DNA of 64,000 bases from Aquilaria yunnanensis (GCA_039654915.1 CM077599.1:26721501-26785500); one strand, 5' to 3'; positions 39,010 through 51,017 are shown, counted from the first letter of the stretch. Numbers and translations are program-made. Notes: a model not told the origin generated them from the sequence alone.

Positions 39010-40366
39010 ATGTACATATGTCTAGTTACACATACTTATTATTTTACAATTTTACTCTCTCAAACTTTTTTGCCTAAATATTTTCTCTCTCACTCTCATC
39101 GTCACTGCCAGTCTTCTACCCTTGTTCTGGTTATCGCACAAAGTCATGATCTCATTGTATTCTTATGATCTCATTTCAGCGATTGCATTCTTGTTTTGAC
39201 AATCGTATTCTCGTTCCGACAATCTCATGGTCTCATTTTGGCGATCTCGTCCCTGCAACCTGTTCAGCTTCATCTTTGATCGAATCACATCACCGCCTTT
39301 CTAGCTTAATCTTGCCATGAAAACTTAAAGATGTTGCCAGTCTTTTGCTCTTGTTTTGACGATCGAATCGTGTCACTTCAGTCTGCTTAGCTTAATCTCT
39401 GATCTCTACACCAATCAAATTGCGTCAACTTTCCGCCAGGCTTGTAACCGGAGGAGTATCCCATGGTGGCTGGCCCTTCTTCTGCTACTTCAAGTTCTTC
39501 AACCAAGCCTACGTCATCATCATCAGGCAAGCAAGTGTTCATTTTCCATTGAACGCTTGCTGAAGCTGGTTTTTGTGTGCTAGTTTGCTTATAATACTAA
39601 AAGAATATTTGTTATGACAGTTTTATATATTTATTTGGACATTTTAATTTATTTTTACTGACACTTTTAAATTTGAAGCAAACAATTTTTCTGCATATTA
39701 TTATAGTCAATTTTATATTTTGCATTAGACATTTTTTCATGTTTATGTAGACATTTTCGTTTATTAATTCGAGCACTATCATTTTTTAAGATCAATTATT
39801 TGTGTATTACTTTAGACATTTTTATATGCTATTATAAACACTTTAACATATTTATTCATATATTTTTACATGACATATTTAGACAAATTTACGTAACCAT
39901 TTAGATACTTTTACTTCTTGATTAAACATTTCTTTTTTAAAGATAATAAATTATTTGCATATTAGTCAAACACTTTAACATATTTATGTAGACACTTAAA
40001 CATATTATTCAGACATTTCTACAGGTTTACATATCATTTTGGCAGAGAACAAATAATTTGCATGTTATTGAAAAGTACAAATAGTCTACATATTATTTTA
40101 GACACTTATACATGCTTGTTCACACACTTTTTTCCAATTTCTTTAGACATTTTATATCTTTGTCTTTGACACTTGTGCAAATGTGAGTAAGAATGGACAA
40201 TCTGGCAATCACAGGGAATACCTTGGCGGCAGCAGGATTGAGGGTAGGATTTTTGAAGGGAGAGAGATTTTTTCTGAGGGGCAATTTTATCTTTTTTTTT
40301 AATAAAAGTATATTATATATAAAGTGTTAGAGGTGGGTTACCATGTCTAATTAGACATATGTGCAT
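39010..40366. mobile_element. Non-autonomous inverted-terminus element with TAGACATTT array
   Basis: The ends ATGTACATATGTCTAGTTAC and the reverse complement of GTCTAATTAGACATATGTGCAT match over about 24 bases with few mismatches. The left third (39060-39540) has gene-like composition with CTCATTTTGGCGATC-type repeats; 39600-40160 is a degenerate array of TAGACATTT/GACACTTT motifs. No transposase. Target duplications were not resolved. Confidence 0.5.
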
Positions 40367-40389
40367 AGTATAATAATTAGATAGTTTTA

Positions 40390-41503
40390 ACTTGGCCTAA
40401 GTACCTTGCCGGTCCCTAAACTTGGCCAACTCAAACGAGTTGGTCCCTCAGCCAAAAATTGGCTTAGGTTAGTTCTCAAACTTAGTAAAACATGATGATT
40501 TAGTCCCAGAAGCGAGTTATAGCACCACATGTTCTTAAGGTGATAACATTGTTAAACCATCTTCGTCTTCTTCCTAGACCTCACCTCTGTTCCGTTTAAT
40601 TTACAAGAACACCATAAACCTAATCAACTAATTGGCCTTCAAAATCTAGCAAAAACATGGGGTTTTTCCAAATTGAGTCACATTTTCCACCTTTCCATTG
40701 ATAATCGGATGTCAACAACGCAAATTGGTTCCTGATTATGCTCTTTGCCAGTCCGACAGCCAAGGGAGAATGAGAATGAATGAGGCAGAGGACAGACAAA
40801 ATACGCTATCCAGACTGGCAATAGTAGCTTCAAGATCTCATTGGGTCTTGTCCGCCTCCAGAAATCAACCTCCCCGGTCAAGGTTCATCGCTGTAGCTAT
40901 ATCTTCCAATTGCAGAACCACCTATCCTGTTGTTTACTCAGGAGAAGTCAAAGCTGGACCCGATGTGGATTACCCCAAAACTCAAATAAGCCCCTAGCTC
41001 TCTACATGATCATCCTTCCTGCACATGAGCAAATGAGTTTTGAGTTCTAAAACAATCCTTCAAATGACTTCAAAGGATGAGAGAAATTACAGTCTGGTTA
41101 GTAAAATCTTGGAACAAGCCTCTTCACCAAAGTGAAGTATTAAGCATTATGGTCAAGTCTGTTGAAACCTCCAAATAGTGGATCATATGAATTTAGGACA
41201 ATTTAGAAAAGGCAAAGACAAAAAGTATTCTGAATATTTCAATTGGAACCAAAATGATAGTTATAAAAAATGAACTAAACAAGATAACATCTTATTGAGT
41301 GAGGTACAGTCATTGTACCTTGTACTTCCCAAGTTTTAAGTAGTCTACTTGGTAATCAAAATAACTATTGTTCTAGTGAAAATTAAGGACAAAAGCCAAG
41401 TTTCCCATTTTAAAGATGATCATTCTATTTCTTTCCTTCTTTCATGATATATATTGGTGCTCAGATGTCATGAACTGCAATTGTAATGAATGAGTGTGTT
41501 ACA
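40390..41503. other. Spacer with a lone TIR-like block and a gene-like fragment
   Basis: 40390-40530 (for example CCGGTCCCTAAACTTGGCC) has the style of a plant MULE/MITE terminus, but no inverted partner was found. 40690-41000 has balanced composition and an open plus frame containing VVYSGEVKAGPDVDYPKT, which I do not recognise; it may be a captured or decayed exon. Confidence 0.35.
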
Positions 41504-41513
41504 CTTTTAGTTT

Positions 41514-41714
41514 GGGTAAAATCCACCATGAGTCACCTAGCTTATTTTTTTGTTCTATACGGGTACCTTACCTTTATTTTGTCCTAGTGAGGTACCCATG
41601 CTGTTATAGGGCGTCCTATTGGGATACTTTTTGTCACTTGCGTCATTAAGGTTGATGGAAAATGATGACATGGAGTCATTTTCCCCCAAACCTGGCCCCA
41701 GGACGCCACAGTGG
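41514..41714 (+). repeat. Left terminal inverted repeat of the MULE
   Basis: Starts GGGTAAAATCCACCATG and ends near GACGCCACAGTG. Inverted partner of 46671-46870. Confidence 0.95.
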
Positions 41715-41900
41715 ACCATTATTGAGCGTGAAGAGCAGAGATGGCCATTTAATGCGGCAACCACCCATCCTTCCCCAGCCTGAGACCGTCTCTGCCACTT
41801 CCAAATCGATCATTTTCAAACCCTCAACCTTGTGGAAGAAAACATTAACAATTAAAATTGTTGATTTGTTAATCAAGCGTAGTGGAGCATTGCAGAAAGG

Positions 41901-44900
41901 ATGAAAGGATCGGGAAGAGGGAATTCGAAGGTGAAGGGTTTCAGACTAAAAGATTGGGTTCGAAGAAATATGGACGATGGGGACTGGCAATATAGTAAGT
42001 GTTCTTAATCATGTTGTGTTGTAATTGTTTGGTGATGTGATCAATGTTGGTGTTTTGTTTGGTGTGGAACTTAGGGAGATGGACAGTTGCAAGGTTAAGT
42101 AGGGGACCAGTAGATTAATTTTTTATGGAAATGTAGTTGACTGTTTGTTTGTTTGTCATGTTCTGAGATGAAGTGTGTTTTTTTTTTGTTAAACTTGCAG
42201 AGGAATGTGATCCATGGTTCAGTATAAAAATCCATCATGGAGGGTACTTCACCAAGCTGCCATGGAAGACATATGTTGGGGATATGTAGATCATTTTGAC
42301 CTGGTTCACATGGAGAAGGTATGCATGGTGGACATTGACAAAATGGTTAAAGAATGTGGGTATTCGGGGTTTATGAACTATTACTGGAGGGTGGTCGGGG
42401 CTGATGAAGTAGATTTGGAGGGGAAGCTGAAAGACTTGAAGAGTGACAGGGACGTTATGGATATGATGAATGCACACCTACCACAACAGCACAAAATATC
42501 CGTGTATGTGTTAGCATTAACTCGGGAGGAGATGATTGAGCAAGAGAAAGCTTACGTGGAGCATATTAAATCATTCTTGACACTCCCAAAGGCTAGGTTA
42601 GTGGAGTTAGACAGTGAAGATGGCTCAGAGGAACAATCAAATATAAGTTTCAGAGGGGTTAGAGGTCAGAATAATGGAAAAGCTAAACTTTCAGTTAAAG
42701 GTAGAATGCTTAGTCTGCCTAGCTGTAGTGTGGGATTTGAAGGAAGAGATGAGGCAGTGATTGATGGCGTTGGTGACGTTAGTGATAATAGTGATTATGG
42801 GAGAGAGAAAGATGATTTGGGGACTAGTCAGGGTGTTCAATTAGAGCAGGTGGAAGAAATGGTGGGGAGTGTTAGAAGAAATAATGATGTGAGTATAGTA
42901 GGGCCAGAAATTGTTGTTAGAGAAAGAGAGGATGATGGGCAGGGCATAAGTGGGGCAGAATTGGACAACTCAGAGAGAAAGGAATGAAGGAAATAAGGAT
43001 GAAGGAGATAAGGATGAGGAGAGTGAGGATATGGACTATGAAGGTGAAGGAGACAGTAGGAGTTGCACAAGTGAGTTTTATGAGACAGATAATGAAATTG
43101 GACAGGAAGATGAAGGTATGAATATCAGAGTTGGGATTGATCTTGATATTTGCAGTCTGCAGATGAGAGGTGGTAGTAATGGGCATGAGGAAAACAGGGC
43201 TTCAGAACAGGGCACGTCAAGGTCAGATGGTCATGGTGGTCAAGCTAACGGGTGTATGGGGTACACCTTTAATGAAAGCTCCTCAGATTATTCATCCTCA
43301 GATGACGGCATGGGAAGTGTGCATGAGAATAGTGAGGATGAGCTTGAAAGTGTTCCCCTATTCAACCCTGAAATAGATATGAAGGATCCTAAGTTTGAAC
43401 TGAGAATGGTGTTTCCATTATTTGAGATTTTAAGGAAGGCTGTGAAGCAGTATTCAATAAGGAACAGAGTTTGAGTGGAGTTTGCTTATAATGATAAGAG
43501 GAGGTTAAGGGTTATTTGCCAGCTAGGGTATCCTTTTTTGCTAACATCAGGAAAGTATAAGGATGAATCACAGGTACAAATTAAGATAGTAGACCATGAT
43601 CATTCATGTGCCAGGGTGGTGAAAAATAAATGGGCCAATTATGAGTGGATAGCTGATGAATACCTTGAGGTCACAAAATCACATCCTGGGATACCACTAG
43701 CAGCCCTTGTAAACCATATTAGAAGGGATTTCAACATCAGAATTCATAGGTCAAAAGCACAAAGGGGGAATAAGCTTGCATTGCAGAGGATAAGGGGGGA
43801 TGAGGAAGAGAAGTATGCTAAACTCCCAGATTATGGAGATAAGCTGAGGAAGACAAACCCTGGAAGTGTGTTGATGTTAGGGCTTGATAATTTGTTCTTT
43901 CAGATGGTGTTCATATGCATAAGTGGGGCTATAAATAGCTTCTTGGCTGGCTGTAGGCCAATTATAAGTATAGATGGATGTTTTTTGAAAGGTGTTTATA
44001 GAGGACAATTGCTGTCAGCAGTGGGGATTGATTCTAATGATTGCATATGGCCAATTGCATATGCAGTAGTAGAAAGTGAGAGTAGGGACTCATGGGGTTG
44101 GTTTCTGTATTTGCTATCAAATGCACTATGGATCTCTGAGACACACCAGTGGACTATAATGTCAGATAGACAAAAGGTAAATTATATCTTACTTGTTGCC
44201 AGTTTCTTTTAAATTGCATCACTGAACTGTTGTAACATATTACATGCATGATGGTAAGGCTTGATTCTTGCTGTGGAGGAACAATTTCCAGATGCAGAGA
44301 AAAGATTCTATGTGAGGCACTTGTATACCAACTTCAAAGGTAACTATCCTGGGGTTGTACTGAGAAATGCACTGTAGGGAGCAACAAGGGCAACATATGA
44401 AGGTGAGTTCAAATGTAAGATGAAATTACTTAAGGGATTGGATTCAAATGCTTGGGCATGGATGAATGAAGTGGATCCATGCTATTGGTCAAGAGCATTT
44501 TTCATGGAATTTCCTAAATGTGATATCTTACTAAATAACATATATGAGTGTTTTAATCGATTCATCATTGAAGCTAGAGATAAGCCTATCCTAACAATGT
44601 TAGAGATTGTTAGATGTAAGATAATGGTGAGGATTGCCAAGAAGAAAAAAATTCAGGGTAGGTGGACAGGGAGATTGTGTCCAAAAATTTTGAAAAAGTT
44701 GAATCGAAACATAGAATTTTCAAGAAATTGTTGGCCTATAGAGTTAGGAGGAACTAAATACCAAGTCACCACGCCAATTGACCAGCATGTGGTTGACATA
44801 AATGATAGAAAATGTTCTTGTAGGAAGTGGGAACTCACTGGTATTCCATGCATCCATGCATGTTCAGCACTAACCATGCATAGGACCAATCCAGAAGAAT

Positions 44901-45550
44901 ATGTGGATGAGTGTTTACTATGGACACACATAAGTTAATATTGGGAATCTCATATATCCAATAAGAAGTGTTGATCAGTGGGAAGATACGGGTCATAACC
45001 CTATAAACCTCCAAACCATGTTGTTGTCAAGAGGGGCAGACCTAAAAAAAAAAAAGGGGCAGCAAGGTGAGCCGAAGTGCGCAAACAAAATGAGAAAAAC
45101 TGGAATGCTTATACATTGCTCAATTTGTAAACAGCCTGGCCAGAATAAAACTACTTGTAAGGGAAAAGGCAGTAGCAGTGCACCATTTGGACAGAGGACA
45201 GCTAGAGTGAAAAGAGGGACAAACTCCCAGTCACAGAGAAACAATGTAAGAGAACCACTAAACAAATTAACATTTGTTTAACCATCATATAAGACTGACA
45301 TTCAGATGACCTGTAGGTGGAGACTTCAAATGCAGGCCATGCAGACAGTTTCAACACTCGGCCTAGCCAGACAGAGCCAATGAGTGAGCCAAGTCAAGGC
45401 GTAAGACACACAGAGCCAAGTCAAGGAGTTAGACGCACATTTGTATTTGTTGATAGCAGATCATCATAGGAAAGACAAACGCTAATGGATGGAAATTCCC
45501 AATCAAGGAGAATAAGGGGTCGTCCAAAAGGAAGCAAATGCCGCCCCTAG
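41901..45550 (+). pseudogene. mudrA-like: Decayed mudrA-type MULE transposase
   Basis: A short first exon (41901-41994) joins in frame to exon two at 42201, reading KECDPWFSIKIHHGGYF, the usual MULE transposase N-terminus. The frame then shifts near 42280 and continues as YVDHFDLVHMEK. A long acidic region follows to about 43450. The transposase core starts after a TGA at 43472-43474 and includes ISIDGCFLKGVYRGQLL (about 43965-44015) and SRDSWGWFLYLL. Possible intron remnants follow 44176. Further breaks are a TAG replacing Trp near 44375 and a shift near 44935. The SWIM zinc finger is present as CSCRKWELTGIPCIHAC (about 44815-44870). The C-terminal knuckle near 45118-45160 has Gln where CCHC needs His. 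An AT-hook-like RGRPKGSK lies before the final TAG at 45548-45550. At least three stops or shifts make it a pseudogene. Confidence 0.92.
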
Positions 45551-46023
45551 ACACCAGTTGGAGGGAAATATTCCAATGTCTTGTAGTCCTACGTTGGGTT
45601 CTTAGATTTTGATGTCTGTTTAGGTCAGACTTTTGCTATAATGTGGGTAGGGAAAAACTCTGTCGTTGCACATTTTGACGCATATGTAGGGCACACTTTT
45701 GAGTGCATTTTGGATATGTTTAAATGTTATTACTTTTGAGCCTAAATGTGTGATGAATCCACACTTTGGAAATGATCAGATAATGTCATTTGAGCCAAAT
45801 TAGCTGTTTCTACTTTTGTGTTTTAGCTGCATCTTTGTTTTTCTATAACTGTTTGACTTAACCCTAATAACGCAATAACCTAGAAATGCATTTTGTATAA
45901 TGCATAAGTGCTACTTTTATAGCCAACACAAACACACGCCACTTACAAATGCACATTAAACACCCCTGCCACTACCACTACATTACTACCTCTCACCTTT
46001 TCAACCTACACATTACACCATTC

Positions 46024-46506
46024 CTACTTCGTTCTCTCCACTTCTCTCACCTTCCTCTTCAATTTATCCTCCCTTTCTGTTAGTCTGTAGACATTTGCTT
46101 GTGTTTCCTCAACTCTGTCAATCTTCCTCTTCAGTTTTTTCTTAGCTTCCTTCACCCTTGACTAAAGCCTTTTCACATCTTTCTCTGACACGTCCATCCT
46201 CCTCCGCAGTCCAACTATCATACCCTTCAATCTCTCTAGGGTTGGCTCATCGTGCCACTGGTGGAAGCGACAACACATCCGATTTTACACCACAAACACA
46301 AAAAATATCAGTTTCCAAACAAAATCCCCATCCCACCAACACAACAATGACACACATATCCTATAATTCCTATACCCAAAGAATCTTTATCTAGTGTTTT
46401 GCTTTGTCCAAGCTGACTTTAACTCTGCAGGGATGTCGCATCTACAGTAAGGCCACGATCCTCCCTTTCTTCTGACACTAGCTGACGAACTCCTAGAACT
46501 CGCCAT
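46024..46506 (-). pseudogene. Decayed GRF-type zinc-finger, coiled-coil protein in the MULE
   Basis: From ATG 46506 to TAG 46024 a single frame of 161 codons reads as a recognisable protein broken by three internal stops (codons 40, 74 and 115). The N-terminus is Ser/Arg-rich; CRCDIPAELKSAWTKQNT (codons 21-38) and the following RFFGY match the first half of a GRF zinc finger, and CCRFHQWHDEP (78-88) the second half. The segment between (about 50-74) is hydrophobic and may be an unrecognised intron or insertion. From about 89 on it is Lys/Glu/Arg-rich with heptad-like spacing, a likely coiled coil. Small GRF-plus-coiled-coil proteins are numerous in plants. Placement just inside the right terminal repeat, convergent to the transposase, parallels mudrB, but no sequence relation to MURB is claimed. 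Confidence 0.75.
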
Positions 46507-46670
46507 GTCACATAAAATTTCTCGGTCTAACAGCCTTTTCTGCCTTTTTTTTTTCTCTTTTACTTCTGCGCTAAATTCCCGCCACCTTTACACCCCACCT
46601 CAATCTCTCGCTCTAAAAGAAGCCAGAGCTTTCATTGTCTTTGTCATCATTCTTTATCATGAATCAACTT

Positions 46671-46870
46671 CACCGTGGCGTCCTTGGGCCAGGTTTGGGG
46701 GGAAATGAGTCCATGTCATCATTTTCCGTCAACCTTAACGACGCAAGTGACAGAAAGTATCTCAGTAAGACGCGCTATAACAGCATGGGTACCTTGCTAG
46801 GACAAAATAAAGGTAAGGTACCTGTATAGGACAAAAAAATAAGCTAGGTGACCCATGGTGGATTTTACCC
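46671..46870 (-). repeat. Right terminal inverted repeat of the MULE
   Basis: Reverse complement of the left terminus with about 92 percent identity by eye. Confidence 0.95.
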
Positions 46871-46880
46871 CTTTTAGTTT

Positions 46881-47860
46881 GTAATAAAAGTATAATAATA
46901 AAAGCAAGGATTTAGATTCTTCAAATTTTATCACTCAAGTATTTTACAATTTTGCTAATGAAAAACTTAACCTACATTGCAGCAAAGAAAAGAGGGGGAA
47001 ATGTGAGATCAAATTCCTGGGAAAGGAATATCAAAGGTAAAAAAAAAACACTGATCATTTAGCTAACAAATAGGTTGCAAATCAGTTTTTTACCATATTT
47101 TATCCATCTTATGATTTTTATACATTATTTTGATCAACTATGAGCCATTCTTTCAGTACCAACCAAGAGTTCCTGATCCTAAGTAGTGCATCATCAAATG
47201 ACTTACCACTCTATTCTACAGTAAAGTGTTGATCATACGATGTTGTGCTGGAGTCCGCTAGCTGTGTGGAAATTAATGGTAGAGATAGAATAAGGTAGAT
47301 GACAATGTTAATTATATGCCACTTCAAGTGGTTTGATGGATTAACTTGTGACAACTTACCATGTTGTCAAACAAATCCTAAAACATTAACTCTGTTAACC
47401 AAAAACTTGTGAAATTCCATTTGGCTAACGAAAATGCTGATCTAGCACTTAAAGCCGTTTATTTCAGTAACTAAACTGATACTTTTCAAATCTTAGTTAC
47501 TTAAAATTTTTTCAAAGTTAAGGGCCATTATAGTCTTTTTCAGCAATAAAATTTATCAACTTAATCCTCAACTTTCTTCTATCATGAAAATTAACTCATC
47601 AACTATAATTTACCATGCAAATCTCCTAGCTCTGCCTTTAAAGCCTCTAAAGCCTTTAAAAATTTTGAATTCTAATCCTCTTCCTCGAGCTAGATTGATT
47701 TTGCATGTTGACTCCAAACCTTTTCCTATTTATGAAGTGAATCTCCTAGCTCTACCTCTAAAGACTTCTAATAAGCAAGTGTCTGCAACGAATTAAAAGA
47801 GGCTTTTCAAATTTCTTTTCGAGAAACTAGTTTCTACCCTGTAAATTATTAAATTCTTTC
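46881..47860. other. Spacer between MULE and L1 fragment
   Basis: AT-rich with no recognisable gene. A short direct repeat containing AATCTCCTAGCTCT occurs near 47619 and 47740. Confidence 0.45.
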
Positions 47861-47864
47861 TCGT

Positions 47865-49855
47865 GCTAATCTGACAGACAACCCATACAATTTTTAATCT
47901 GTTCATATAGTGTGGCTAGTTGAAAATCTAACCATGTAGTAACCAACAGATCTTCATATTGACTATCCAAAACCCAAATAGCTTCAAACCTGCAAAACCA
48001 CTGATGGAAAACCTCTAGTTTGCCTAACAGGAATACTTCCACCCCATTATGATTAGAGTAGACAGAGGCAAAATTATGGACATGGTAGCGTAAAAAAAAA
48101 CATTTCCAATCCAATGAGGCCGGACACCTATCCAACCACTCCTTAATGAGAACCCCACCAAAAACCACATGCTCTTAAGTGAAAGGTATGTTATGAAAAT
48201 CCAAGTCATCAAGGTTGGGGTCAAAAATTGACTCTTAGAATGCCTCAATTTAAGACCCTTCCACTGTTAACCATCCACCTTCTAATGTGCCCATGGTAAG
48301 TCATTTTGAGAAGCCAAATTATGTAGTAAAGATCAAGATTCATGACATAAATCGAGCTCTGAATATCCATAGAATCCAGTAATTTTCCACATAAATCCCA
48401 ATGCATTAACTTTAACGTTAACGTCGTAGTGAGATAAAGGCAAGAGTACAACATCCTAACACTACTACCATAGAAGAGCAAAACCCTTTTTCCGGCCAAC
48501 ACACAAAACTGCTAAACATGAGTTCAAACTCAATGTAAGTCGAACAAACTCCATCTCAGCTGAGGTCTTTTGGGTTTCCATAAAGAAGGCAACAGTTAGT
48601 GCCTTCTTTTGAACTGCCTTATGAAGGGCATGAACTATTTGGGCTTACTTAAGACCCTGACAGTTTATGCTCATAAGACTTATGGCAAATGGTAAGGTGA
48701 GTTAAAGCTTGACCCTATCAAAATAATCTCTACAGTGCTCTACACCTTAGCCAACTTTAGGATTAGACCAAGTCGTCCATCATATCCACACTTCCAAGAC
48801 CCATTGTCTATAAGCAAGACATGACTTCTTTTCACCTAAGTTGAGGATTGTATCCTTTTGCCATAATTGAAGAATAAAGATGAGCATTAGTCCATCATTG
48901 GTATTACTAGTTCTAGTTGAGAAAACCCCACCTAAAAAAAAAGATCCAAATGCAAATTCAAGCCACCCAAAATACACACATATCTTATCCCAACTATTTG
49001 GTCCCCATAAAAGTAAGAGGTTCAGGAAGGGCATTGTCAATGAAGTGTTCCCTTGGAGTACGACGGACTACTGTAACTGGACTCATGTCTTATAGAAGAA
49101 TAGGACCTATATGATGTACTTCTAAGCGAGAAAAGTTAGTTGTAAAGTCTGTGGATGTACACTCCTCCCCATGCCCCCATGAAACTCCTAGTCACGCACA
49201 GAGGCCTAAAAACACAACCAATCTCCATACTACCTTTCTCATCCTTCCACACCTATTGGGCACTAAAGGCATTCCCGCTCAACGTGATCAACCTTGCCGC
49301 AAAAATAGCTGAAATCCTAGAGATGTTCGTAATGGAAATATAACCATATTTTACCATCATCCTCTTCTGCATATATACCCTTTGGGAAGGCTTCAAAATA
49401 TTTATTGTGACCCTTAACCTTAGAGATGGGTGTAAGTGCTAGACCTCCAGGATGCTTCCCACGTGACCACCCAAGAGTTCGACCATAGCATTATTCCTTT
49501 AGTTGAACGGGACGTCAGCAACGTGCACCTAAAAGTTCGTGCAATGAAAGAGAAGTTATGAGGGTCGATCACCGTGTCGCAATTGGTGGAAGACAATTAG
49601 CTGATTGTTGAACACCCATGGACTATGCTTGAGCACTATAGAACAATGTTCATTTCAAACTCTAGTAGAAATATGTTCAACCTAGGGTTAAGAGAATCCA
49701 TATGCAGACTGAAGGGAAATTGGTTCCTCCATCAATTCCTTAACGCCGCCTACAGGTACTCTGCTTGTATCGTTTTGCTGGACATAACCTTCATTGTGAA
49801 ACACATGCCCAATAACCCAGCCACTAGGACATCCTTATACTGTAAGTGGATTGTA
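47865..49855 (-). pseudogene. Truncated, decayed L1-type non-LTR retrotransposon
   Basis: Reading leftward, 49855-49050 carries ORF1 (gag-like) remnants: PWVFNNQLIVF and MVELLGGHVGS, then a zinc knuckle YFCGKVDHVEREC (about 49300-49260) whose first Cys is lost. The second ORF begins near 48674 with MSINCQGLK, the start of the apurinic endonuclease (the usual Trp is Ile), followed by KKALTVAFFMETQK, WKITGFYGY (about 48390) and RFEAIWVLDSQ (about 47985-47950). The order matches plant L1 ORF2 from its N-terminus to just past the endonuclease. Many stops and shifts interrupt it. Reverse transcriptase and a poly-A tail are absent, so the 3' half is missing; because L1 insertions are normally 5'-truncated, this 3' loss implies later deletion or rearrangement. 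Confidence 0.85.
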
Positions 49856-49917
49856 TAGTTCTCCTTTAATGTGAGAGTCAAACTCGTAAGCATCACATCT
49901 ATATTCTTAATTCCAAA

Positions 49918-50938
49918 TAGGGGTGAAAAAGAGCCGGGCCAAACCTGAGTCCACTGGGCTTTAGCTCGACCCCTTTGTTTTTTAGTATTACCTAGGCTCA
50001 AACTCGAACTGCTCAAGCCTAAACTTTTAAACTCGAACTGCTCGAGCCTCAGACCTAAAAGCTTATTAGGCTCAAATGACATATATAAATATTTAGTATC
50101 ATAATTATAGCATAGATGAAAGATAGGGATTGAATTAACAATTTTTTACATAGATAACGAGAGAATGAATTTTTATAGGTTTTGTCCCAAATTATTCAAT
50201 CCTTTGCTGCTTTACCTTGATTTTGTAAACTTTATAAATGAACCATCGTTTTCGTCAAAACGTCAACTATGGAGCCACTGTAATCTTCTATTGGCTTCCA
50301 CATTAATTTTTGGGCTTAAGAAGACGCCTTAAGCCAACCCTAATGCTACAAGATCAAAGGATCCAACTCATGAGGGAATATGGACGGCTACAAGATGTCA
50401 ACTGTAGATGCCAAATCTGCAGCAACTACAATCAAAAGATACAACTCACAAGAGGACACATCCTTAGCACCTCATCTAGGTCAGTTCACCACCGTTTAAT
50501 CTCCTACTCTATCTCCATCTTCATCATCCAAATCAAGGAAAGGAGACAAGTTAACCAAATCTAAAATTCTGAAGTTAAATTTAAAACTGTAATTCTCCAA
50601 AGAAATTTGACAAGAAATCTGAAAAAAATAATGAAGAAGTCTGAGGAGAACAATTAAGAAGCCTAAGAAGAAATTTGAGAAGAACAACAACAAAGAAGCA
50701 TGAGAAGAAATATGAGAAGAAGAACAGTGAAGAAACTTGAGTAGTGAGAAATTACTGAAGGCTCGTCAAGCCCAAAAATATATAGTGTTGGGTTTCTTCA
50801 AGCTCGATCTTAGCCCTAAAACACTTTAAGCTTATTTTCCAGCTTGAGCTCAAGCTCGATTAGGCTAGGCTTGAAAAGCCTTAACTTAAGCTCAAATTTG
50901 AGCTATTTGAAAAAATCTTCAACTAGTTTTCACTGCTA
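49918..50938. mobile_element. Non-autonomous hAT-type element 2
   Basis: A 1,021-base element with ends TAGGGGTGAAAA and TTTTCACTGCTA (10 of 12 positions inverted-complementary), flanked by perfect 8-bp duplications ATTCCAAA (49910-49917 and 50939-50946). Subterminal regions are rich in GGCTCGAGC/AGCTCGA-type motifs. No transposase. Confidence 0.85.
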
Positions 50939-51014
50939 ATTCCAAAGTGTTGACACCCAATTTCGTCCGGCCATTAAAAAATTTAAAAAAAATTAAATAA
51001 AAAATTAATTAAAA

Positions 51015-51017
<3 letters not shown>

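Larger units (their letters stand above)
41514..46870. mobile_element. Mutator-like transposon (MULE) with two convergent decayed genes
   Basis: A 5,357-base element bounded by inverted repeats of about 200 bases (41514-41714 and 46671-46870) and perfect 10-bp target duplications CTTTTAGTTT (41504-41513 and 46871-46880). By eye the two terminal repeats differ at about 16 of 200 positions. A mudrA-type transposase runs rightward from the left terminus, and a small GRF zinc-finger gene runs leftward from the right terminus, the same convergent plan as maize MuDR. Both genes are broken, so the copy is non-autonomous now. Confidence 0.95.

Noticed and set aside
41995..42273. Transposase starting at the ATG at 42214
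   Set aside because: The conserved KECDPWF...HHGGYF block is in a different frame joined by a proper GT-AG intron from 41901; the ATG at 42214 is out of that frame and only becomes correct after the later shift.
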